64,000 nucleotides of DNA, taken from positions 62,001 through 126,000 of the forward strand of contig NZ_FNET01000015.1 of NCBI RefSeq assembly GCF_900100275.1, written 5' to 3'. How positions within the stretch are numbered: position 1 is the first letter of the stretch; the number at the start of each line of letters is the position of its first letter. The stretch comes from Lentzea albidocapillata subsp. violacea. Its GTDB lineage: Bacteria > Actinomycetota > Actinomycetes > Mycobacteriales > Pseudonocardiaceae. The notes beneath the pieces are model-generated. The model was not told the DNA's origin, searched no databases, and saw only the letters and a list, made by a program, of their open reading frames with translations. Position numbers and translations under genes: made by a program. Of the stretch, positions 1 to 6,527 are shown piece after piece.

Positions 1-28
1 CGAGATCTCCGCGATCAAGCAGGCCTGA

Positions 29-163
29 CGACGGCCATCGGGCGTGGTGGATCAGGGCCTGCGAGGTAGACCCGAGCAGCATCCCGGCGAGTCGGCCACG
101 GCCCCCCGCTACACCCTGCTCCGGCTCGGACAGCGCCGGCGGCCCCATCACAATTTGTTCCAC
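29..163 (-). pseudogene. Remnant of universal stress protein C-terminus
   Basis: Read on the minus strand from a GTG at 163, one frame gives a stretch containing GMLLGSTSQALIHHA. This is the typical nucleotide-binding C-terminal signature of universal stress proteins. The roughly 100 upstream residues of the family (fold start, Walker-like site) are absent, and after the signature the frame runs on into unrelated residues (RWPSSGLLDRGD) to the window edge instead of the usual short basic end. I therefore read it as a decayed fragment rather than a working gene. Its position beside a DevR/DevS-like pair and an Acg-like protein fits the usual content of dormancy regulons. The far left may continue outside the window. 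Confidence 0.5.
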
Positions 164-204
164 CGCGAATGTCCGGGTGCTTCTCCAGCACCCGGACATT
201 CGCG
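164..204. terminator. Perfect 17-bp hairpin
   Basis: The 17-base arms at 164-180 and 188-204 are exact reverse complements, separated by a 7-base loop. No T-run follows, as is common in high-GC actinobacteria. It lies between the USP remnant and the response regulator and probably insulates the regulator from upstream transcription. The rest of 205-351 shows no gene. Confidence 0.6.
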
Positions 205-351
205 TGTTCAGCGCCGGCGACCGCTCGCCGGCGCGTGAGCACCATCGCCGCGCGAAGTCCGCTCGTGATCCTGGAGCAGGCCCGATCGTCGCAGTGAGCC
301 GTGCGCCGTCGGTCCCCTCATGTCAGTGCCTTTGGGGCTACCGTGGCTTCC

Positions 352-1002
352 ATGGCGACGCGTGTTTTCCTCGTCGACGACCACGAGATCGTCCGCCGCG
401 GCATAGCGGACCTGCTCGGCGAGGAGTCCGATCTCGAGGTGGTCGGTGATGCGGCATCGGTGACGGAGGCCCTGGCCAAGGTGCCGGGCGCGCAGGCCGA
501 CGTGGCGGTGCTCGACATCAGGCTCCCCGATGGCAACGGCATCGAGCTGTGCCGCGAACTGCGCAGCCGCATCCCCGGCCTGCAGTGCCTGATGCTGACG
601 AGTTTCGCGGACGACGAGGCCCTGTTCGACGCGATCATGGCGGGCGCCTCCGGCTTCGTACTGAAGCAGATCCTCGGCGCGGACCTGGTCAACGCCGTCC
701 GCACCGTCGCGGCAGGACAGTCCCTCCTGGACGCCCGCACGACTTCCGCGCTGCTCAACCGGATCCGCCGCGAGCGCGAGGAGGGCGACCCGCTGCGCAT
801 GCTCAGCGAGCAGGAGCGCACGGTGCTCGACCTGATCGGCGAGGGGCTGACCAACCGCCAGATCGCCGAGCGCATGTTCCTCGCCGAGAAGACCGTCAAG
901 AACTACGTCTCGCACCTGCTGGCGAAGCTGGGCATGCAACGCCGCACGCAGGCCGCCGTGTTCGCGTCGCAGTTCCGCAAGGACGGCGACAAGCTCCGCT
1001 AG
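352..1002 (+). CDS. NarL/FixJ-type response regulator, DevR-like
   Basis: A 216-residue two-domain response regulator. The N-terminal receiver has the acidic pair D9-D10 and phosphoacceptor D55 (motif VLDIRLPD). The C-terminal LuxR-type helix-turn-helix is at about residues 150-205 (LTNRQIAERMFLAEKTVKNY). Length and sequence resemble DevR/DosR, the hypoxia/NO regulator of actinobacteria. I chose the ATG at 352 because the domain begins there; an in-frame GTG at 301 would only add an unstructured 17-residue tail. Its stop overlaps the stop of the convergent GAF-type kinase by four bases, so the pair is arranged tail to tail rather than as the usual devR-devS operon. The candidate target box near 2671 supports the DevR assignment. 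Confidence 0.9.
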   Translation: MATRVFLVDDHEIVRRGIADLLGEESDLEVVGDAASVTEALAKVPGAQADVAVLDIRLPDGNGIELCRELRSRIPGLQCLMLTSFADDEALFDAIMAGASGFVLKQILGADLVNAVRTVAAGQSLLDARTTSALLNRIRREREEGDPLRMLSEQERTVLDLIGEGLTNRQIAERMFLAEKTVKNYVSHLLAKLGMQRRTQAAVFASQFRKDGDKLR

Positions 1003-2624
1003 CCGAGCGGAACGCGCCAGACCACGCACGCGCCGCCGCCCTCCGGCACCGTCACCGCCAGCGACCCGCTGAACTTCGACGCGCGGTGTGCGAGGTTGCG
1101 CAGACCGCTGCGTGAGGCGTCCGCCGGAATGCCGACGCCATTGTCCTGCACGGTGATCACGACATCCTCACCGGCGTCGACGAGCACCGTCAGTTCGGTC
1201 GCGGACGCGTGCCGCACGCAGTTCGTGACGGCCTCGCGCACGACGGCCTCGACGTGCTCGGCGAGTTCGGGTGGCACCGAGTTGTCCACGGTGCCGGACA
1301 TGCGGATGGACGGCTTGAGGTGCGTCGACTCGGTCAGGCCCGCGACGAGGTCGAGCAGGCGGCGGCGCAGCGAGGTGTTGTCGTTCGAGTGCAGGTCGAA
1401 GATGGACGTGCGGATCTCGCGGACCGTCTCGTCGAGCTGCTCGACGGCGGTCCGCAGGCGGCCGGCCACCTCGGGCTCGGTGATGCGGCGCAGGGTGGCC
1501 TGCAGGGTGAGGCCGGTGACGAACAGGCGCTGGATGACGTGGTCGTGCAGGTCGCGGGCGATGCGGTCGCGGTCTTCCAGCACGTCCAGCAGGCGTTGCG
1601 AGCGTTGCTGCTCCGCGAACTCCAGGGCGACGGCCGCCTGGTCGGCGAACGAGGCGAGCATCGGGACCTGGTCGGGGAGGAAACGGGTGCCGCCGCCGAG
1701 GCGCAGCACGACCAGCGCGCCGGTCACGCCGATGCCCGAGCGCAGCGGGACGGCCAGCGCCGGGCCGAACTCCGAGCCCAGGTCGTTCACCAGGAGCGGG
1801 ACGCCGGAGCGGATCACCTCGTCGACGACGTGGTCGGCGGCGGCGAAGTCGCCGATCTGCACGCCCGCGCTCGCGGCGACGGAGAGCGGGGTGTGCAGGC
1901 CGTCGCCGAGGACGACCAGGGCCGAGTCGGCGCAGGCGAGTTCGACGGTGCGCTGGGTGATGAGGCGCAGCGCGTACTCGCCGGAGGCGCCGCCCAGCAG
2001 TTCGGAGTTGACCTCGCCGATCGCCTCCAGCCACCGCTCGCGCATGCGGGAGCGTTCGAACAGGCGGGCGTTCTCGATCGCGATGCCCGCGGCGGCGGCC
2101 AGGGCCAGCAGCACGGCCTCGTCGTCGGCGGTGAACTCGGCGGCGTCGATCTTCTCGGTCATGTAGAGGTTGCCGAACACCTCGTCGCGCACGCGTACGG
2201 GCACGCCCAGGAAGCTGTGCATCGGCGGGTGGTTGGGCGGGAAGCCGACCGACATCTCGTGTTGGGCGAGGTCGCGCAGGCGCAGCGGCGTCGGGTCCTT
2301 GATGAGCAGCCCGAGCAGGCCCTTGCCCTCGGGCAGGTGCCCCATGGACCTGCGCGTCACCTCGTCCACGCCGACGTGGAGGAACTCCGAGAGGTCGTCA
2401 CGGGTGCCGAGCACGCCCAGCGCGCCGTAGCGGGCGCCGACCAGGTCCGCGGCCGCCTGGACGATGCGCAGCAGGGTCGGCTCGAGTTCCAGACCGGACG
2501 CGACGGCGAGCATCGCGCCGAGCAGTTCCTGCATGTGGTCGCGGGTGGTCACGATCTCGTCCATGCGGTCCCGGACCTCGTCGAGCAGCTCGTCGAGGTC
2601 GCGGCGACCAGGCACGTCAGGCAC
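999..2624 (-). CDS. GAF-domain sensor histidine kinase, DevS/DosT-like
   Basis: A 541-residue soluble kinase. GAF domain 1 is at about 45-190 and GAF domain 2 at about 200-340. The HisKA_3 dimerisation helix carries phospho-acceptor H360 (RIARDLHDHVIQRLF), and the HATPase_c domain is at about 450-541 (NGVG box). The first GAF contains NHPPMHSFLGVPVRVRDEVFGNLY, broken here as NHPPMHSFLGV then PVRVRDEVFGNLY. This is the segment that in mycobacterial DevS/DosT holds the haem-ligating histidine, here H132. A gas- or redox-sensing role is therefore likely but inferred. The start is a GTG at 2624 with no strong ribosome binding site; a GTG at 2615 is possible. It faces the Acg-like gene across a short divergent region holding a DevR-box-like site. 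Confidence 0.88.
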   Translation of the reverse strand: MPDVPGRRDLDELLDEVRDRMDEIVTTRDHMQELLGAMLAVASGLELEPTLLRIVQAAADLVGARYGALGVLGTRDDLSEFLHVGVDEVTRRSMGHLPEGKGLLGLLIKDPTPLRLRDLAQHEMSVGFPPNHPPMHSFLGVPVRVRDEVFGNLYMTEKIDAAEFTADDEAVLLALAAAAGIAIENARLFERSRMRERWLEAIGEVNSELLGGASGEYALRLITQRTVELACADSALVVLGDGLHTPLSVAASAGVQIGDFAAADHVVDEVIRSGVPLLVNDLGSEFGPALAVPLRSGIGVTGALVVLRLGGGTRFLPDQVPMLASFADQAAVALEFAEQQRSQRLLDVLEDRDRIARDLHDHVIQRLFVTGLTLQATLRRITEPEVAGRLRTAVEQLDETVREIRTSIFDLHSNDNTSLRRRLLDLVAGLTESTHLKPSIRMSGTVDNSVPPELAEHVEAVVREAVTNCVRHASATELTVLVDAGEDVVITVQDNGVGIPADASRSGLRNLAHRASKFSGSLAVTVPEGGGACVVWRVPLG

Positions 2625-2670
2625 GCCGACTAGATTGGCACATTTTCCACCAACTCATGGCCCTGGGAAG

Positions 2671-2686
2671 TGGGGACCTTCGACCG
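2671..2686. promoter_or_regulatory. DevR-box-like palindrome
   Basis: The sequence TGGGGACCTTCGACCG reads as GGGAC-CTTC-GACC, close to the imperfect palindrome GGGACTWWAGTCCC recognised by mycobacterial DosR. It sits midway between the kinase gene (start 2624, leftward) and the Acg-like gene (start 2722, rightward), 36-51 bases from the latter, where an activator would sit. The functional link is inference. Confidence 0.55.
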
Positions 2687-2721
2687 TGGCTCGGCCGTCG
2701 CTCCGGCCGGAGAGTGTGCCC

Positions 2722-3369
2722 ATGACCGTCACCGTGCCCGGCTCACTCGGCCTCGCGAGTGAGGACGTGCGCGGCGTCCTCTCCCTCGCCAGAGCCTCCG
2801 CTCCCGGCGTGCGGTTCGAGGTGCGTCCCGAGCAGATCGAGCTGCACACCACCGGGCCGCACAACCGGGAGACGCGACTGGCCTGCGGGGCGGCGCTGCT
2901 CAACGCACGGCTGGCGTTGCAGGGACACGGCATCCGCCCACTGGTCACACTGCTGCCCGGCCAGAGCGCGCACGACGCGGCGGCGGCCATCAGGCTCGGC
3001 GGCTACCAGGAACCGAGTCCGGACGTGCTGGCGTTGCTGCGGTCGCTGCGCGCGAACCGTCGCACGTGGACGACGTTCCCCGAACCCGCCGCCTGGCGCG
3101 GGTTGCTGTCGCGGGCGGCTGAAGTGGAACGTGCCTGGCTGCACCTGCGCAGCGGCACCGAGCTGGTGCTGTGCACGTTCACCCAGGGTGCCGCGGCGGA
3201 AATCCGTGCGGGACAGGCGATGCAGCGCGTCGTGCTGGCCGCGGGAACGGCAGGGTTCGCCGTCTCCCCCGGCCACGCCCCGGTGAGCCTGTCCGCGTTG
3301 CGCGCGGACCTGCGCCCCTGTCTGGGCAACACGCTGGTACCCCAGATCGTGCTGTGTCTGGGTGCCTAG
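2722..3369 (+). CDS. Shortened Acg-family nitroreductase-like protein
   Basis: A 215-residue protein resembling the Acg (Rv2032-type) putative NAD(P)H nitroreductases that DosR controls in mycobacteria. Shared parts are the CGAALLNARLAL helix, the IRLGG strand, the AEVERAWLHL segment, and the C-terminal AGQAMQRVVLAAGTAGF...PQIVLCLG region. Family members are about 320-330 residues. Here the flavin-binding PSVHNTQPW-type motif is missing and a central block of about 100 residues appears deleted between AWLHL and EIRAGQ. It is therefore probably not an active flavoenzyme and may instead store flavin or be decaying. The ATG at 2722 lies just after the box at 2671. The TAG stop is provided by the CTAG repeat bordering the MITE-like element. 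Confidence 0.65.
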   Translation: MTVTVPGSLGLASEDVRGVLSLARASAPGVRFEVRPEQIELHTTGPHNRETRLACGAALLNARLALQGHGIRPLVTLLPGQSAHDAAAAIRLGGYQEPSPDVLALLRSLRANRRTWTTFPEPAAWRGLLSRAAEVERAWLHLRSGTELVLCTFTQGAAAEIRAGQAMQRVVLAAGTAGFAVSPGHAPVSLSALRADLRPCLGNTLVPQIVLCLGA

Positions 3370-3528
3370 GCCCTGTCCTGTGAGTCCGTTCGATGAGAGT
3401 CACGGTCGAGAGACCCGGAGGTGGTGCCGCCGCGATGCCCTCATACCGGGCGTATTCGGGCTTTGCGGCGGTGCCGTCTCCGGGGCCCTCGGCCGCGACT
3501 ATCTCGGACGAGACTTACAGGGCAGGGC
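3370..3528. mobile_element. MITE-like element with CTAG target duplication
   Basis: A 159-bp non-coding segment bounded by inverted repeats: GCCCTGTCCTGTGAGTC at the left, and at the right the reverse complement of GCCCTGCCCTGTAAGTC (15 of 17 identical). It is flanked directly by CTAG at 3366-3369 and 3529-3532, a 4-bp direct repeat that looks like a target duplication. No transposase is inside, so mobilisation would need an IS with similar ends elsewhere in the genome. The two CTAG copies supply the stop codons of both convergent neighbours. Confidence 0.65.
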
Positions 3529-4686
3529 CTAGCGGGCCAGCACCGCCTTCCACAGCAGCCGAGCCAGCTCCGGGTGGCAGATGTCGTTGTGAGCGCCCGC
3601 GATCCCGTCGATCCGGCGGATCACGGACGTGCAGTCGACGTTGTGCACCTGCCCGCGCTGGAGCTCGCCGGGAGAGCCGATGTTGTGGCCGTGCGCGTAG
3701 GTGCCCTGCACGCCGTGCGAGCCGAGCCCGCCGTACTTCGGGTACTCGTCCAGGTCGACCTGCCGGCCCGACCGCGCGGCCAGCGGGTAGAAACGGCCGA
3801 TGGCGTAGTCGTTCGACGACGTGGTGACGATGATCGGGCCGGGCACGCGGCCGAGCACGCCGCGGAAGTAGCCGGAGCCGGGTTCGCCGGGCAGCCGTTC
3901 CGCGAACGACCACAGCGACATCGCGCCCTGCACCAGGGTCAGTGTCGCGGCGGGCACCACGTTCGCCATCGCCGTGGCGGTGATGCAGCCGAAGCTGTGG
4001 CCCATCAGGTGGACGCGCGCGTTCGGGGCGGCCTGGGCGACGTCGCGGGCGATCCTGGCCGCGCCGCTCTCGCCGAACACCTTGGCGCGCCGCTTCATCT
4101 TCCAGAACGTCAGGATCCGCAACGGCGACAGGATGCCGCCCAGGGCCGGATCCTCCAGGCACGCCCGGTAGAGCTGCTCGGCGTCGAACGCCATCCCGTC
4201 CTCGCCCGGCAGGTCCGGAACCGAGCTCTCCAGGTAGTCGTAGGCCTGTTTGACCGTGGGCGACATCCGGCACGGGTGCTGCCGCGCGGCCTGGACGATC
4301 GTGCGCACGGCGGCCGTGCGTCCGGCACCACCGCCGAGCCGGTCGGCCTGTGCCTTGATGAACTCGTCCGACCGCACGTCCTCGTCGCCCCACGCCTTCG
4401 ACGGCCAGTGCAGGCCGACGAGCAGGGACTTGAAACCGCCCGGAAGCCGGTGTGCCGCATCACGTTCGGCACGGCAGCCGGCCATCGTCGCGACCCACCG
4501 CCCGTACTGCTCACGGGCGGCCGGCACGTCGCCGTTCCACCCGTGGATGAAGAAGAAGACGTCGGTGACGCCTTGGCGGGCGTCGTACAGCACGTCCGCG
4601 CTGTCCCGCCCCCGCTCGTTACCTGTCTCGTCGAAGCAGACGAGGTGATAGCTGATGTCGTGACCTGGCACGGATTCTCGGGACAT
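3529..4686 (-). CDS. Alpha/beta-hydrolase fold protein (lipase-like)
   Basis: A 385-residue cytoplasmic-looking protein without a signal peptide. FFFIHGWNGD at about 44-53 gives the oxyanion-hole HG motif. GHSFG (around residue 227) is the nucleophile elbow with the catalytic serine. A later SSNDYAIG supplies a likely Asp, and the C-terminal AHGHNIG or GAHNDICHPE supplies a likely His. Substrate is unknown; the domain arrangement resembles predicted triacylglycerol-lipase or DUF900-type hydrolases. It is transcribed alone, ends inside the CTAG flank of the MITE-like element, and overlaps nothing upstream. The start ATG at 4686 is the first in a continuous frame; a GTG a few codons in is also possible. 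Confidence 0.7.
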   Translation of the reverse strand: MSRESVPGHDISYHLVCFDETGNERGRDSADVLYDARQGVTDVFFFIHGWNGDVPAAREQYGRWVATMAGCRAERDAAHRLPGGFKSLLVGLHWPSKAWGDEDVRSDEFIKAQADRLGGGAGRTAAVRTIVQAARQHPCRMSPTVKQAYDYLESSVPDLPGEDGMAFDAEQLYRACLEDPALGGILSPLRILTFWKMKRRAKVFGESGAARIARDVAQAAPNARVHLMGHSFGCITATAMANVVPAATLTLVQGAMSLWSFAERLPGEPGSGYFRGVLGRVPGPIIVTTSSNDYAIGRFYPLAARSGRQVDLDEYPKYGGLGSHGVQGTYAHGHNIGSPGELQRGQVHNVDCTSVIRRIDGIAGAHNDICHPELARLLWKAVLAR

Positions 4687-4767
4687 CGCGGATCACCACC
4701 ACACAGAACGCGCCCAACTGTTGTCCGTTTAATCGGAATCGGGGCGGCTCATGTTTACCCCCACTGA

Positions 4768-5346
4768 TCAGGAAAACCCGTTCGGACCAGGGGGTTCACC
4801 CCGATTGCGCCGGTAGTGGCGGGCCGCGCGGACCCTGTTGCCGCACGACGGCGAGCACCATTCGCGGCGCGGGTGGTCCTTCACGAAGTACAGCACGCAG
4901 CCCGGCGCATAACAGGCGCGCAACAGAACCCGGCTCTCGCCGGTGAACAGGTCCACTGCCTCCGCGGCGATCGAGGCGCGCTCACGATCCGCGAGTGATC
5001 CGTCGCTTTCGTTGTGCCGCAACAGTTCGCCGTCACGCACGGCCAGCTGTGGCCACCGCTGCGCACTGCGCGCCGCACGGTTGACCTCAGCCACGGCCCG
5101 CTCCAGATCACGATCCCGCGCGACCGGACGCGTGTCCTCGGTCAGCACGCCCGCGAGGTCTCTCAAGGCCTGCCTCAGCGCGCGAAACGCTGTCAGGTCG
5201 GCCTGGTCCACCGGAACACCCAGGAAGTCGCGGAGTCCACCGACAGTCGTCAGGTCGTCGTGGACCTGCGACCGATTGGCCCAGATGGTGTTCATCAGCA
5301 GGACCGGACGGGGCTCGTCGGGCGTCAGCACGTCTAACGGTAACAC
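4768..5346 (-). CDS. CGNR zinc-finger (ABATE-domain) regulator
   Basis: A 192-residue protein with an N-terminal ABATE-type domain (LLMNTIWANRSQVHDDLTT) and a C-terminal CGNR zinc finger. Cysteines occur in CYAPGCVLYF and WCSPSCGNR, followed by a basic tail RAARHYRRNR. Members of this family are presumed stress-responsive DNA-binding regulators. I placed the start at the GTG at 5346; a GTG at 5331 would put the repeated TAACGG half-sites fully upstream and is a serious alternative. It is divergent from the DUF1348 gene, and the shared control region carries three related half-sites, suggesting autoregulation and control of the DUF1348-MOSC pair. Confidence 0.8.
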   Translation of the reverse strand: MLPLDVLTPDEPRPVLLMNTIWANRSQVHDDLTTVGGLRDFLGVPVDQADLTAFRALRQALRDLAGVLTEDTRPVARDRDLERAVAEVNRAARSAQRWPQLAVRDGELLRHNESDGSLADRERASIAAEAVDLFTGESRVLLRACYAPGCVLYFVKDHPRREWCSPSCGNRVRAARHYRRNRGEPPGPNGFS

Positions 5347-5378
5347 AGGCTTGCATCCGTTAGGTTCTCGTTCTAACG
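5334..5378. promoter_or_regulatory. Repeated CTAACGG/CCGTTAG half-sites
   Basis: CTAACGG at 5334-5340, CCGTTAG at 5357-5363 and CTAACG at 5373-5378 form two overlapping inverted pairs in the divergent control region. They are the best candidate operators for the CGNR regulator. The first half-site overlaps the coding start if translation begins at 5346. Confidence 0.5.
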
Positions 5379-5412
5379 TTTGCAGCGTCACCCAACCGTT
5401 GGAAGGACCGTC

Positions 5413-5841
5413 GTGAAACCTCCGTTCGACGCCGAGACCGCCCGCCGCAAGGTGCAGGCGGCCCAGGATGCCTGGAACACCAAGGACCCAGTACGCGTCG
5501 CCGGCGCCTACACACCGGATTCGGTGTGGCGCAACAGGTCCGAGTTCGTCCACGGCACCGACGAGATCGTCGCGTTCCTGACGAAGAAGTGGGAGCGCGA
5601 GCACGAGTACGTGCTGCGCAAGTCGTTGTGGGCGTTCGGCGACGACCGCATCGCCGTGCGCTTCCAGTACGAGTGGCACGACGACGAGGGCCAGTGGTGG
5701 CGCAGCTACGGCAACGAGAACTGGGAGTTCGCCGAGTCCGGCCTGATGCGCAGGCGCGAGGCGAGCATCAACGACGTGAAGATCGCCGAGTCCGAACGGC
5801 GCGTCGACCCGGACTCGACCTACGAGATCCCGGCGGAGTGA
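5413..5841 (+). CDS. DUF1348 / NTF2-like protein
   Basis: A 142-residue single-domain protein of the DUF1348 (SnoaL-like, NTF2 cone fold) family. It is recognised by AAQDAWNTKDP, VWRNRSEF, FQYEWHDDEGQWWRSYGNENWEF and ASINDVKIAESERR. The family has no firmly assigned reaction; the aromatic-rich pocket suggests small-molecule binding. The GTG at 5413 is preferred because GGAAGGA lies 5-6 bases upstream; the in-frame ATG at 5380 has no such site. Its stop overlaps the GTG of the following MOSC gene (GTGA), so the two are translationally coupled. Confidence 0.85.
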   Translation: MKPPFDAETARRKVQAAQDAWNTKDPVRVAGAYTPDSVWRNRSEFVHGTDEIVAFLTKKWEREHEYVLRKSLWAFGDDRIAVRFQYEWHDDEGQWWRSYGNENWEFAESGLMRRREASINDVKIAESERRVDPDSTYEIPAE

Positions 5842-6527
5842 CGGCCGTGCATGTCAAGGCGTTGTGGCGGTTCCCGGTGAAGTCACTGGGCGGTGAAGAA
5901 CTCCGGCAGGCGACGTTCACGTCCGACGGCGTGCAGGGCGACCGGCTGGTGCACGTGCAGGGCCCGCGCGGCGTGCTGACCGGGCGCACCAGGTACGGCC
6001 TGCTCACGATCCCCGCGACCACCGGCCCGGACGGTCCATTGGTGGACGGACATCCCTGGGACAGCTGGCAGGCCCACGAGAGGGTGCTGCCGTTCGGCGG
6101 CAGGCTGACCCGCTACACCGGCCCGGAGCGGTTCGACGTGCTGAACGTCCTGGTGGCCACGGACGGCCAGGTCGAGGCCGCGGGCGTCGACGTGCGGCGG
6201 CTGCGGCCGAACATCCTCATCGGCGGTGTCGAGGCCGGCGAGGAGGACAGCTGGCCCGGGCACGCGCTGGTGATCGGCGATGTCGTGATCGGCATGTACC
6301 AGAAGCGCGCCCGGTGCGTGGTCACGACGATCGACCCCGACACCGGCGCACAGGACCTGGACGTGCACCGGCGCATCCGCCGCGAGTTCGGTGGCGTGCT
6401 GTGCCTGGACAGCTGGGTCATCCAGCCTGGCCTGGTCAACGTCGGAGATGCCGTTGAGCTGGTGCCGACCGACGAACTCCCCGACCGCATCGGCGGGTGG
6501 ATCGTCGGCCGGCCCTACGCCGTCTAG
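5838..6527 (+). CDS. MOSC domain protein
   Basis: A 229-residue protein with an N-terminal MOSC beta-barrel (KALWRFPVKSLGGEEL) followed by the MOSC domain (RRLRPNILIGG, AGEEDSWPGHALVIGDVVIG, RCVVTTIDP, LDVHRRIRREFGG). The cysteine in RARCVVTTIDP matches the conserved MOSC cysteine that carries sulfur or binds molybdenum cofactor. Such proteins act in Moco-dependent reduction or sulfur transfer. Translation is coupled to the DUF1348 gene through GTGA at 5838-5841. Its 3' end overlaps the convergent icmF stop by four bases. Confidence 0.85.
   Translation: MTAVHVKALWRFPVKSLGGEELRQATFTSDGVQGDRLVHVQGPRGVLTGRTRYGLLTIPATTGPDGPLVDGHPWDSWQAHERVLPFGGRLTRYTGPERFDVLNVLVATDGQVEAAGVDVRRLRPNILIGGVEAGEEDSWPGHALVIGDVVIGMYQKRARCVVTTIDPDTGAQDLDVHRRIRREFGGVLCLDSWVIQPGLVNVGDAVELVPTDELPDRIGGWIVGRPYAV

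Noticed and set aside
2..28. Possible C-terminal end of a rightward gene (EISAIKQA then TGA)
   Set aside because: Eight codons at the window edge are too few to support a gene, and the opposite strand carries the USP-like remnant right beside it.
1168..2166. Long open frames on both strands inside the kinase gene
   Set aside because: They are Arg/Ser/Ala-rich shadow frames of a high-GC gene without any domain; the same holds for similar frames opposite icmF, the SARP gene, the ABC permease and the GH85 gene.
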